Shown one piece after another: positions 35,342-42,375 of a stretch of DNA of 64,000 bases. The stretch spans positions 62,001 to 126,000 of the forward strand of contig NZ_RHHV01000023.1 of the NCBI RefSeq assembly GCF_003710905.1. Reading direction: 5' to 3'. The notes below the pieces were generated by a model. That model saw nothing but the letters and a program-made list of their open reading frames with translations. It ran no database searches and was not told the DNA's origin. Both the position numbers and the translations under genes were made by a program. Position 1 is the stretch's first letter. Every line of letters begins with the position of its first letter. This DNA comes from Brevibacillus parabrevis. GTDB lineage: Bacteria > Bacillota > Bacilli > Brevibacillales > Brevibacillaceae.

Positions 35342-35707
35342 TTACTTGGTATGAATGCGGTCGCCTCGCGTTGTCGGCTGGGAAATGACCAGAAATTCCA
35401 CGTCTGCGCTACTCTCGTTTTTCATCTGATGCTTGGCCCCCGGAGGTACTTCTACCCCTTCCTGGACGCCAATCTCATACCGAACGCCTTCTACTTCAAG
35501 TACGGCCTGTCCACAGAGCACGAAAAAAAATTGCCGGGAACGCTCATGATAATGGCGCACCTCCGCCGTATTGGCTGGCATTCGCTCAAAAATGACGCTC
35601 AAATCCTGGCCTTTGACCAGATGCCAACCGTCGCAATTGTCGCCCCACATGTAATGCTCGGCATTGTGCTTGCTCACTTTTAGCGTATCGTTTGCCTGTT
35701 CCGCCAC
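35342..35707 (-). CDS. Cupin-domain protein
   Basis: The 121-aa protein carries cupin motif 1 (HYHERSRQFFFVLCGQAVLEVEG) and motif 2 (VPPGAKHQMKNES), with two His and one Glu positioned as metal ligands (H-x-H in RHYHERSRQ). A GTG start at 35707 follows AGGGGGA. Proteins of this form are often annotated as mannose-6-phosphate isomerase-like; no substrate is assigned here. Confidence 0.83.
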   Translation of the reverse strand: MAEQANDTLKVSKHNAEHYMWGDNCDGWHLVKGQDLSVIFERMPANTAEVRHYHERSRQFFFVLCGQAVLEVEGVRYEIGVQEGVEVPPGAKHQMKNESSADVEFLVISQPTTRGDRIHTK

Positions 35708-35770
35708 TGACTTTCCCCCTGTTTTTTACTTTCCATGATGACATGCCCGCAGTCTTGCTGCCACTGTTTC

Positions 35771-35799
35771 TTTACTTTTTCTCCCCGTTATGTTAAAAT
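35771..35799 (+). promoter_or_regulatory. Promoter of the antiporter leader
   Basis: TTTACT (35771-35776) and TAAAAT (35794-35799) are 17 bases apart. The start near 35806 gives a leader of about 145 bases. Confidence 0.5.
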
Positions 35800-35834
35800 G
35801 TAATTGTATCGCAAATGAATATTCGTTTCGTTTA

Positions 35835-35945
35835 TGGAGGAGCCTGTCATCATAGGGTTCTTTTTGTCTTTTTTTAGCTGACAAAAAGAAAAACCCCTTG
35901 ATTACGGGCTCTTTTTGTTTTTTTTCAAAAAGATAAAGGGGGAAA
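35835..35945 (+). promoter_or_regulatory. Leader with mutually exclusive hairpins (candidate attenuator)
   Basis: Stem 1 pairs GGGTT/CTTTTTGTC (35855-35868) with GACAAAAAG/AACCC (35880-35896). Stem 2 reuses ACAAAAAG and CCC (35881-35896) to pair with GGG and CTTTTTGT (35906-35918) and runs into eight T, an intrinsic terminator. A third option pairs CTTTTTG (35911-35917) with CAAAAAG (35926-35932). The geometry is of a terminator/antiterminator switch ahead of the antiporter. It matches no riboswitch consensus I know. Confidence 0.55.
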
Positions 35946-35949
35946 CCAC

Positions 35950-37116
35950 ATGCTTATTTTTCAGCTGGCTGTCATCTTGATCGCCTCCAAAATCGCCGGT
36001 GACATCAGTGTGCGCCTGGGACAGCCGTCCGTTTTGGGGAAGTTGCTCATCGGTATCGTTCTCGGCCCTACTGTTCTCGGGCTTGTCACTGACACGGAAA
36101 TTTTGAAAGAAATCAGCCAGATCGGGGTCATTCTGCTCATGTTCATCGCGGGTTTGGAAACCGATATAGACGAGTTCAAGCGCACCGCCAAATCCTCCAC
36201 CAGTGTAGGTGTGGCGGGCATCATCGCCCCTTTGGCTCTCGGGTATGTAGCCGGAATCACGATGGGACTATCCTCGATCGAATCGGTCTTCTTGGGACTC
36301 TTGCTCTCCGCAACCAGCGTGAGTATTTCCGTCCAAACGCTGAAAGAACTGGGCAAGCTAAAATCCAGGGAAGGCGCGACCATCATGGGTGCTGCTGTGA
36401 TTGACGACGTTCTTGTCATTTTGGCCCTCGCCTTTTTGATGAGCTTTGCGGGCGGCGACGTCAACCTGGGAATGGTCGTTTTGAAAAAGGTCGCGTTTTT
36501 CGCCGTCGTCATTCTCCTGTCGTGGAAAGTGGTTCCATGGGTTCTGCGTAAATTCGCGCCGTTGCAAGTAACCGAATCCGTCATTTCCGCCGCCCTGATT
36601 ATTTGTTTCCTGTTTGCCTACTTTGCCGAGTATACAGGTGTAGCCGCGATCATCGGCTCCTATATCGCTGGTGTGGCAATCAGCCTGACCACGTACAAGG
36701 AAGAAGTTACGCACAAGGTGGAAACGATCAGCTACGCGGTATTCGTTCCGGTCTTTTTCACCTCGATCGGGGTAACTGCGCAGTTTTCCGGTATTGTGGA
36801 AAATCTGTGGCTGATCGTCATCTTGAGTGTCATCGCCATTGTCTCCAAGCTCGTTGGCGGTGCCCTTGGCGCCAAAATGACCGGGTTCCCCTGGAAAAAT
36901 TCAATGGCAATCGGAGCGGCCATGGTATCGCGGGGCGAAGTGGCGCTGATTATCGCCGCCATCGGGTTGGAAAACAATCTGCTGACAGACGATATGTTTG
37001 CCGTCTTGATCGTCGTTGTTCTTTTGACGACGATTGTTACCCCGCCGATGATGAAGTGGTTTTTTGCCGACAAGGACGGACAGGAAGAAAAGCTGTTGAT
37101 GAAAAAGAATGCGTAA
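35950..37116 (+). CDS. Cation/proton antiporter, CPA2 family (GerN/NapA/KefB-like)
   Basis: The 388-aa protein has about twelve membrane helices and the CPA2 signatures LGQPSVLGKLLIGIVLGPTVLG and AAVIDDVLVIL, where the Asp pair is the ion-binding site, plus SRGEVALIIAAIGL near the end. No TrkA-N domain follows, so it is of the short NapA/GerN type that exchanges Na+ or K+ for H+. AAAGGGGG precedes ATG 35950. The leader upstream suggests conditional expression. Confidence 0.9.
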   Translation: MLIFQLAVILIASKIAGDISVRLGQPSVLGKLLIGIVLGPTVLGLVTDTEILKEISQIGVILLMFIAGLETDIDEFKRTAKSSTSVGVAGIIAPLALGYVAGITMGLSSIESVFLGLLLSATSVSISVQTLKELGKLKSREGATIMGAAVIDDVLVILALAFLMSFAGGDVNLGMVVLKKVAFFAVVILLSWKVVPWVLRKFAPLQVTESVISAALIICFLFAYFAEYTGVAAIIGSYIAGVAISLTTYKEEVTHKVETISYAVFVPVFFTSIGVTAQFSGIVENLWLIVILSVIAIVSKLVGGALGAKMTGFPWKNSMAIGAAMVSRGEVALIIAAIGLENNLLTDDMFAVLIVVVLLTTIVTPPMMKWFFADKDGQEEKLLMKKNA

Positions 37117-37130
37117 CGACAAAAAAACAG

Positions 37131-37167
37131 GCTGCTCCGCGTCACGCGACGCCGGGGCAGCTTTTTT
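37131..37167 (+). terminator. Terminator of the antiporter
   Basis: GCTGCTCCG-GTC and GAC-CCGGGGCAGC form a long GC-rich stem followed by six T. Confidence 0.88.
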
Positions 37168-37233
37168 CATCGGCAGACGTTTCTTTGGCGAGTCGTTTCG
37201 GCTTATCATGAAGAAAAAAGGAGGGTGTCCCGC

Positions 37234-38373
37234 ATGAAAGTCGTCATCGCCCCCGATTCTTTCAAAGGAAGTCTCACGGCCAAGCAAGCAGGTGAAGCGA
37301 TTCGCGCAGGGGTACAACGCGCCTGCCCCCAAGCCGAAGTTATCGTCTCGCCCATGGCAGACGGCGGCGAAGGAACCATGCAGTGCCTCGTTGATGCCAC
37401 CAATGGCACAGTTTTGACTGCGCAGGCCATGGACCCGCTCGGACGCACGATTGCAGCCCAGTTCGGCATTCTTGGCGACGGCGTGACCTGCGTCATCGAG
37501 CTTGCCTCAGCATCTGGTCTGTATCTCATCGCCAAAGACGAACGCAATCCGCTGCTCACTACTACATACGGCTTCGGCCAGCTGATTTTGGCGGGACTCG
37601 ATCACGGGTGCCGACGCTTTATTCTCGGACTCGGCGGCAGCGCGACCAACGATGGCGGTGCCGGAATGCTGCAAGCTTTGGGCTACAGGCTGCTCGATGC
37701 AAACAATCAGCCGCTTGCTTTTGGCGGCGGCGAGCTTTCGCGGCTATCGCATATCGACGACAGCGACAAAGACAAACGGCTGGATGCGTGCCAATTTGTC
37801 ATCGCCTGCGATGTCGACAATCCGTTTGTCGGTCCAAACGGTGCTTCCCGCGTATTTGGCCCGCAAAAAGGCGCCACCCCGCAAATGGTTCTCGCACTGG
37901 ACGAGCATTTGCGGCATTTTGCCGACGTGATCAAACAAACGACTGGCACCGCCATTCACGACTTGCCCGGGACAGGAGCGGCAGGCGGCGTGGCAGGGGC
38001 GCTTTTGGCTTTTCTCGGCGGCAAGCTGCAATCCGGGATTCAGATCGTCATGGAAACGACCCGGCTCGCTCTCGCCATGGACGGAGCCGATCTCGTCATC
38101 AGCGGAGAAGGCCAGGTCGATTTTCAAACAGCGCAAGGCAAGACACCATGCGGCGTAGCACAGCTCGCGCAGCAATGCGGCATTCCTGTCATCGTGCTGG
38201 CAGGCTCTGTCGGGGAAGGCATAGAAGCTTTGTACGAAAAAGGCGTTACCGCTGTCATCGGGATCACCAACAAGCCGATGACGCTGGATGAAGCCATGCA
38301 GAATGGCGCTTCCCTGTTGGAACAAGCCGCTGAGCAAGTCATGCGCGTCTACGCCTTGGGCAAAAACGGCTGA
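37234..38373 (+). CDS. glxK: Glycerate kinase
   Basis: The enzyme phosphorylates glycerate with ATP. The 379-aa protein begins MKVVIAPDSFKGSLTAKQAG and contains SPMADGGEGT, LGGSATNDGGAGMLQALG and GTGAAGGVAGALLAFLG, all diagnostic of the class 1 glycerate kinase family (GarK/GlxK). AAAGGAGGG 9 bases before ATG 37234 sets the start; a GTG three codons earlier overlaps the ribosome site. It is a single gene between two terminators. The product (2- or 3-phosphoglycerate) cannot be told. Confidence 0.93.
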   Translation: MKVVIAPDSFKGSLTAKQAGEAIRAGVQRACPQAEVIVSPMADGGEGTMQCLVDATNGTVLTAQAMDPLGRTIAAQFGILGDGVTCVIELASASGLYLIAKDERNPLLTTTYGFGQLILAGLDHGCRRFILGLGGSATNDGGAGMLQALGYRLLDANNQPLAFGGGELSRLSHIDDSDKDKRLDACQFVIACDVDNPFVGPNGASRVFGPQKGATPQMVLALDEHLRHFADVIKQTTGTAIHDLPGTGAAGGVAGALLAFLGGKLQSGIQIVMETTRLALAMDGADLVISGEGQVDFQTAQGKTPCGVAQLAQQCGIPVIVLAGSVGEGIEALYEKGVTAVIGITNKPMTLDEAMQNGASLLEQAAEQVMRVYALGKNG

Positions 38374-38430
38374 AACCGTCCGGCCCGTGGCTGGTTCACA
38401 CTGTTTGCAACTTCCTTCCATTCTTCAGCA

Positions 38431-38504
38431 AAAAAGCCCTCCCTCGCCTGCGAAGGATCGGTCCGGAACTGACCTGATTTTCGCAGCATGAGAAAGGGCT
38501 TTTT
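38431..38504. terminator. Bidirectional terminator between glycerate kinase and L33
   Basis: AAAAAGCCCT (38431-38440) and AGGGCTTTTT (38495-38504) close a branched hairpin that contains a further GGTC/GACC stem. T runs exist for both strands. Confidence 0.75.
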
Positions 38505-38560
38505 TTCATGAAATGGGATGTGGCCGCTTGCGGTCAACAAAACGGTCATGACCGCTTTGT

Positions 38561-38710
38561 TTACTTCGTCTCCCGGTGCAGCGTATGGCGTTTCAGGCGA
38601 GGCGAATATTTTTTCAGCTCCAGCCGCTCTGGATGCGTTCTTTTGTTTTTGGTCGTGATGTAGTTCCGATCTCCTGTTTCCGTACACTGCAAAGTAATGT
38701 TTACGCGCAT
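38561..38710 (-). CDS. rpmG: Ribosomal protein bL33, zinc-free (C-minus) paralogue
   Basis: This 49-aa protein (MRVNITLQCTETGDRNYI..., ending KRHTLHRETK) is a clear L33. The zinc form has two CxxC pairs; here the first is reduced to CTET and the second to YSPR, so no zinc can be bound. AAAGGAGGAG precedes ATG 38710. It lies 22 bases after a COG0523 GTPase gene in one operon with Zur-like boxes, which fits the known switch to zinc-free ribosomal proteins in zinc starvation. Confidence 0.93.
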   Translation of the reverse strand: MRVNITLQCTETGDRNYITTKNKRTHPERLELKKYSPRLKRHTLHRETK

Positions 38711-38732
38711 GTGACGCTCCTCCTTTTTCCTT

Positions 38733-39941
38733 TTACATCGACATCTCTACGACGGTGCTGGCTGTAGGCAACGGATCAGGGAGCATGCCCCAGTCCGACT
38801 CGTATTCCTCGTCCGTCAAGAGACAGGCATCGAGTTGCTCTGTCACCGCTGTCTGATCCAGCCCAATGCCGATGAACACCACCTCTGTCATCCTGTCGCC
38901 GTGATTCGGGTCCCAATTGTGCTGCCAATCCGTCTCTTCTGCAAGCACCGCCTGCTGTTCCTCTGGCGGCAGCGCTGCCGTCCAGTACCCGGCTGTTCCC
39001 ACTTCAATGGACGGCCCTGCCTGACTGAGCGTCATCGCCAGATCATTTCGCGTTGCCAGCCAGAAAAAACCTTTGGCTCGCACGACCTCTTCCGGCCATT
39101 GCGCAAGCCATTCGCCAAATCGTTCCGGGTGAAAAGGTCGGCGCACGCGGTAGACAAACGAAGAAATCCCGTACTCGTCAGTCTCCGGGGTATGCTCCTC
39201 TTTTTGCAGCTCCGCAATCCAGCCCGCCGATTGGCTGGCAGCTTCGAAATCAAACAAGCCTGTATTCAAAATCTCGTGTGGATCGACCTGACCGCGTACG
39301 GAGCGAATCAAGCGCGCCTTTGGCTGCAATTTTCTCAGCACAGCTTCCAACTGCTCCAAATCCTCGGGAGCTACGCGATCGCACTTGTTCAAGATCAGCA
39401 CGTCGCAAAACTCAATCTGATCCACCAGCAAATCGACCACTTCTCGCGTATCGTCCTCGCCCACAGCCTGATCCCTGTCCAACAAGCTTTCCCCCGAGGA
39501 AAAGTCATGCCAGAAACGGTAGGCATCCACCACTGTCACCATCGTGTCCAACCGGGTCAACAGCGACAAATTAATCCCGTTCTCCTCATCAACATATGTG
39601 AACGTTTGCGCGACCGGAACAGGCTCGCCGATCCCTGTCGATTCGATCAGTATGTAGTCATACCGTCCTTCGAGCGCCAACCGCTCCACTTCTGTCAGCA
39701 AATCTTCCCGCAAAGTGCAGCAAATGCAGCCGTTCGACATCTCCACGACCTTTTCATCTACGCGGGAAATGCCTCCCCCTTGCACTACCAAAGCTCCATC
39801 CATATTCACTTCGCTAAGGTCGTTGACAATGACGGCGACGCGCAATCCGTCCCGGTTGTTCAAAACGTGATTGAGCAATGTCGTCTTCCCTGCTCCCAAG
39901 TAGCCGCTCAACACTGTTACCGGGATTCTTGTATCGTTCAT
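38733..39941 (-). CDS. COG0523 GTP-binding metallochaperone (ZagA/YciC-like)
   Basis: The 402-aa G3E-family GTPase has Walker A SGYLGAGKTTLLN, the metal-binding CICC in SNGCICCTLRED, Walker B in ILIESTGIGEPVPV, and NKCD for guanine. The CobW C-terminal domain contains RPFHPERFGEWLAQW. In Bacillus, Zur-controlled members deliver zinc under starvation. The operon partner (zinc-free L33) and the two upstream dyads support that role. A cobalt or nitrile-hydratase role is less likely. Confidence 0.93.
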   Translation of the reverse strand: MNDTRIPVTVLSGYLGAGKTTLLNHVLNNRDGLRVAVIVNDLSEVNMDGALVVQGGGISRVDEKVVEMSNGCICCTLREDLLTEVERLALEGRYDYILIESTGIGEPVPVAQTFTYVDEENGINLSLLTRLDTMVTVVDAYRFWHDFSSGESLLDRDQAVGEDDTREVVDLLVDQIEFCDVLILNKCDRVAPEDLEQLEAVLRKLQPKARLIRSVRGQVDPHEILNTGLFDFEAASQSAGWIAELQKEEHTPETDEYGISSFVYRVRRPFHPERFGEWLAQWPEEVVRAKGFFWLATRNDLAMTLSQAGPSIEVGTAGYWTAALPPEEQQAVLAEETDWQHNWDPNHGDRMTEVVFIGIGLDQTAVTEQLDACLLTDEEYESDWGMLPDPLPTASTVVEMSM

Positions 39942-39972
39942 CAGTTGCTCTCCTTTGTCTGTTTGTTTAATA

Positions 39973-40053
39973 AAACGTAATCATTACGATTCATGAATCA
40001 TACTAAACCAACCGAAGTCGTCATGTCAACACAAAACGAAATAATTACGATTT
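39973..40053 (-). promoter_or_regulatory. zur box: Promoter with two Zur-like boxes
   Basis: Box 1, CGTAATCATTACG (39976-39988), is a perfect 13-bp palindrome that matches the Bacillus Zur core TCGTAATNATTACGA. Box 2, CGTAATTATTTCG on the minus strand (40049-40037), differs at one position. Between them lies a minus-strand promoter: TTGACA (40029-40024), 18 bases, TAGTAT (40005-40000). Box 1 covers the expected start site near 39993, box 2 lies upstream of -35. Confidence 0.88.
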
Positions 40054-40104
40054 AACGAACTCCCCACGGCCCAAAACACGTCCTCTTTCTGTTCCTTTAT
40101 TTGG

Positions 40105-40110
40105 TATAAT
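40105..40110 (+). promoter_or_regulatory. Extended -10 of the DUF3800 gene
   Basis: TTGGTATAAT gives an extended -10 (TGN before TATAAT). No good -35 is visible. Initiation near 40117 falls on the first ATG, which helps to exclude that ATG as the start. Confidence 0.55.
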
Positions 40111-40143
40111 CGAACTATGTCGCAGTCGAAAGTAGGAGCAAAT

Positions 40144-40905
40144 GTGACTTTATACGGGTTTTACACGGATGAGTCAGGAAACAACGGCTTCAACGATATG
40201 AAAAACCAGCCGGTACTCTGCTATGCAGGCGTACTTGTTCCGATCCATCACCAAATCCACTTGCACCGTGAAGTGCAGAAAATAAAAGACAACCTGGAAA
40301 AAGACATAAAAGCAGCCATCCACGGGATACCCGCCGAGCAATTTCCGCACATCGATTTCTTCAAAAAGTTCGAGATACACGGAAAAGCATTTATTGATGG
40401 CGAAAATTTTTACTATAATTTGTCAGATGCACAACGCTTCCGGGTCGTTGATGAATTGCTGTCTCTGGTGAAAGCTGCCGAGGTAAAAGTGGTGGCGGCC
40501 CTTGTCAACAAGCCGCTTTATCAGGCCAAGGCAAAAGAAACGAATCATAACCGGATGCACCTTCATGCGTATACGGAACTCGTGAAGTGCCTCTCAAACG
40601 AGATGAGTCATTCCGATTCTTACGCCTTCATCATCTGTGACGACGGCAAGCCTAGCGAACTCAACCATTTTCGTGACGCCTTGCGAAATCCGGCAAATCG
40701 CCGGGTGTACCCGGACCTTCAAATCAAATTGTCGCATGATACAAACGCAAACCTGATCCAGCTTGCCGACATGATCAACTTCATCACTTCCGTTTATTTT
40801 CGGGCGATCTACGGCTTTCCTCCGCGCAAACGGCACCAGGAGACCCTCTTCGCTCTTTACACCAGGCACCTGAAATCCAAGATCATCACATGGGAGTATA
40901 AATAA
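40144..40905 (+). CDS. DUF3800 domain protein
   Basis: The 253-aa protein starts VTLYGFYTDESGNNGF and has the DUF3800 signature: DESG near the N terminus, an internal conserved NLIQLADMINF at about residue 205-215, and a C-terminal helix. The DESG and LADxIxxxxxR acidic residues suggest an RNase H-like fold, which is a published view for the family and not shown here. The ATG at 40117 has no ribosome site and coincides with the likely transcription start; GTAGGAG 5 bases before GTG 40144 is better. The gene converges on a non-coding RNA and shares its terminator. It is divergent from the Zur operon. Confidence 0.85.
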   Translation: MTLYGFYTDESGNNGFNDMKNQPVLCYAGVLVPIHHQIHLHREVQKIKDNLEKDIKAAIHGIPAEQFPHIDFFKKFEIHGKAFIDGENFYYNLSDAQRFRVVDELLSLVKAAEVKVVAALVNKPLYQAKAKETNHNRMHLHAYTELVKCLSNEMSHSDSYAFIICDDGKPSELNHFRDALRNPANRRVYPDLQIKLSHDTNANLIQLADMINFITSVYFRAIYGFPPRKRHQETLFALYTRHLKSKIITWEYK

Positions 40906-41109
40906 AAAGAGGAGAACGCACCCAACGTGCGAACTCCTCTTTTCGGTCGTACACAACGTGCGACCTGTTCCTACCCTATCCACAATCCGGCGCTTTTATG
41001 CCCAAAACAAATTAAGACACTCTGTTCATAGATCAAAAACTGAGCTACGCACAGAATGCCTTAATTTCATGTGGATTTAGTCGTACACAACGTGCGAGCA
41101 AATCCCTCG
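40904..41109 (-). ncRNA. Structured RNA, about 206 nt, convergent with DUF3800
   Basis: A strong minus-strand promoter (41144-41116) and a perfect terminator (40905-40942) bound this RNA. It contains three variants of one hairpin around CGCACGUUG: at 41098-41080 (GCUCGCAC...GUACGAC), at 40965-40945 (GGUCG-CAC-GUU-GUG-CGACC) and inside the terminator at 40931-40917 (CGCAC-GUUGG-GUGCG). A central arm pairs 41009-41016 with 41060-41067 and 41021-41025 with 41051-41055, inside an outer helix 40978-40983 with 41071-41076. No ORF of note lies in it. Candidate RNA families linked with DUF3800 genes have been described; whether this is one is not checked. Confidence 0.7.
40905..40942. terminator. Shared terminator of DUF3800 and the convergent RNA
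   Basis: AAAAGAGGAG (40905-40914) pairs with CTCCTCTTT (40934-40942); an inner CGCAC/GTGCG stem is the third copy of the RNA's hairpin. T runs exist for both directions, and the DUF3800 stop codon touches the stem. Confidence 0.85.
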
Positions 41110-41115
41110 ATTTCT

Positions 41116-41144
41116 ATTGTATGCCTGGTTCCTTTTTTTGTCAA
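41116..41144 (-). promoter_or_regulatory. Promoter of the structured RNA
   Basis: On the minus strand TTGACA (41144-41139), 17 bases, TACAAT (41121-41116). This is close to the sigma-A ideal and nothing coding lies immediately downstream. Confidence 0.8.
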
Positions 41145-41157
41145 GGCTCATGAACAA

Positions 41158-41191
41158 GCAAGGAGAAGAGGATTTGCTCTTCTCCTTGCGC
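41158..41191 (-). terminator. Hairpin terminator of the secreted FG-GAP-like gene
   Basis: GCAAGGAGAAGAG and GCTCTTCTCCTTGC form a 13-bp stem with a 5-base loop. The T tract is weak (TTGTTC). Confidence 0.65.
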
Positions 41192-41199
41192 CAGTCGCT

Positions 41200-42150
41200 T
41201 TAGCGCAGTCTTTTCATCGCAACAGCTTCTCCATGCACGCCCATTACCGGCTGGTATACAGTGCGATTGTTCAACTGATCCTGCTCCACAACCGGACGAG
41301 GACGGTTCTCTTTCCAGGTGATCTGACTGTACACATTGCCTGCAGCCGTAGGCATGGTAACCAAAATGTCCTTCACCTGATCCTGATTGCCATCCGCGAT
41401 CGCCAATTTTGGCAGCAATCCTTGATCGCGTTTGCCCACGGGGATGATCGTCTGTTGATGATCTTTTCCTTCCCGCACGACCAGCCGCAAATTTTTCGCT
41501 GTCTGGTTCATGGAGAAGCCCATTTTGTCTCCGATCAAAAGAATCTGGTCTTTTACCCCATCGCCCGTTACATCGGCATACTTCGTATCCAGTACATATG
41601 TACTGTCGCCCCGCATGCTAAAACCGCTATTAATCGAAACTTCCTGCGATGGCATGTTGTCTTCGTCCGCTTTTTCCACCGTCAGTGACAGCAGTTGCGG
41701 CTTGTTGTCAACGACATTCCACACGCTGGTCGCCACTGCAACGTAATCCTCGTTGTTGAATCCCCACATAATCTGTTTGCCTATCCAGCGCAGGTTGCCT
41801 TTGGCGTCGCGGAAAGGCACGAGTTCAACCAGCTTTTGCGTAAACCCGTCCATCGTCCTCAACAGCTTTCCGTCCGCTTGATAAATCCCTTTGTCCATAT
41901 ACTTCGTCTTGTTCGCGGACAAATCAATTGTCGTGACCGCTTTTGTGCGCAAGTTGGTCACCTTCGCCTGAAATCCAGCGGTAAACTGAACGGAAAACGG
42001 GATATCTTGCCCAGGCTGGAGCAGGACTACCGGAGCATATGCCTGCGTCTGGAAAGTGCTCGCATGAACCGGATCGGCTCCCACTCCTGATGCGATGAGA
42101 ATCGCGCCGCTACATGCGATCGCTGCCATTGCCTTTTGCCATCGTTTCAT
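41200..42150 (-). CDS. Secreted protein with FG-GAP-like calcium loop
   Basis: The 316-aa protein has a signal peptide (MKRWQKAMAAIACSGAILIA, cleavage near HAS) and an extracellular domain with DVTGDGVKDQILLIG and DGNQDQVKDILVT, the D-x-x-G/N-D-G-x-x-D pattern of FG-GAP/VCBS calcium loops. It is divergent from a lipoprotein with the same loops at 42376. Both may be envelope proteins expressed together; no binding partner or enzymatic motif is visible. Confidence 0.75.
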   Translation of the reverse strand: MKRWQKAMAAIACSGAILIASGVGADPVHASTFQTQAYAPVVLLQPGQDIPFSVQFTAGFQAKVTNLRTKAVTTIDLSANKTKYMDKGIYQADGKLLRTMDGFTQKLVELVPFRDAKGNLRWIGKQIMWGFNNEDYVAVATSVWNVVDNKPQLLSLTVEKADEDNMPSQEVSINSGFSMRGDSTYVLDTKYADVTGDGVKDQILLIGDKMGFSMNQTAKNLRLVVREGKDHQQTIIPVGKRDQGLLPKLAIADGNQDQVKDILVTMPTAAGNVYSQITWKENRPRPVVEQDQLNNRTVYQPVMGVHGEAVAMKRLR

Positions 42151-42375
42151 AATTGTTCTCCTCCTCTGTAAATGGGCATGCTATTTCTTGCCAGATTGTT
42201 ACACCCGTGTATTTCCTTCCCTCTATACATCTCTAACGAGGGGGACAGGGTAAATGTTGCTAGTAAATAATTCCTAAGTTTTCTTGCTCGTTTTTACCGA
42301 TTTGCAACAACTTTACAGAAGCGGCAAGCTACAATAGAGTCAAATGTGAAGCAGCTACAGAAAGGAACAATCACA

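Noticed and set aside
35806..35945. c-di-AMP (ydaO) or another known ion riboswitch
   Set aside because: The leader is too short and lacks the known conserved loops, so I left the class open.
40917..41098. CRISPR-like or direct repeats
   Set aside because: Only three unequal copies with irregular spacing, each a hairpin; they fit a structured RNA, not an array.
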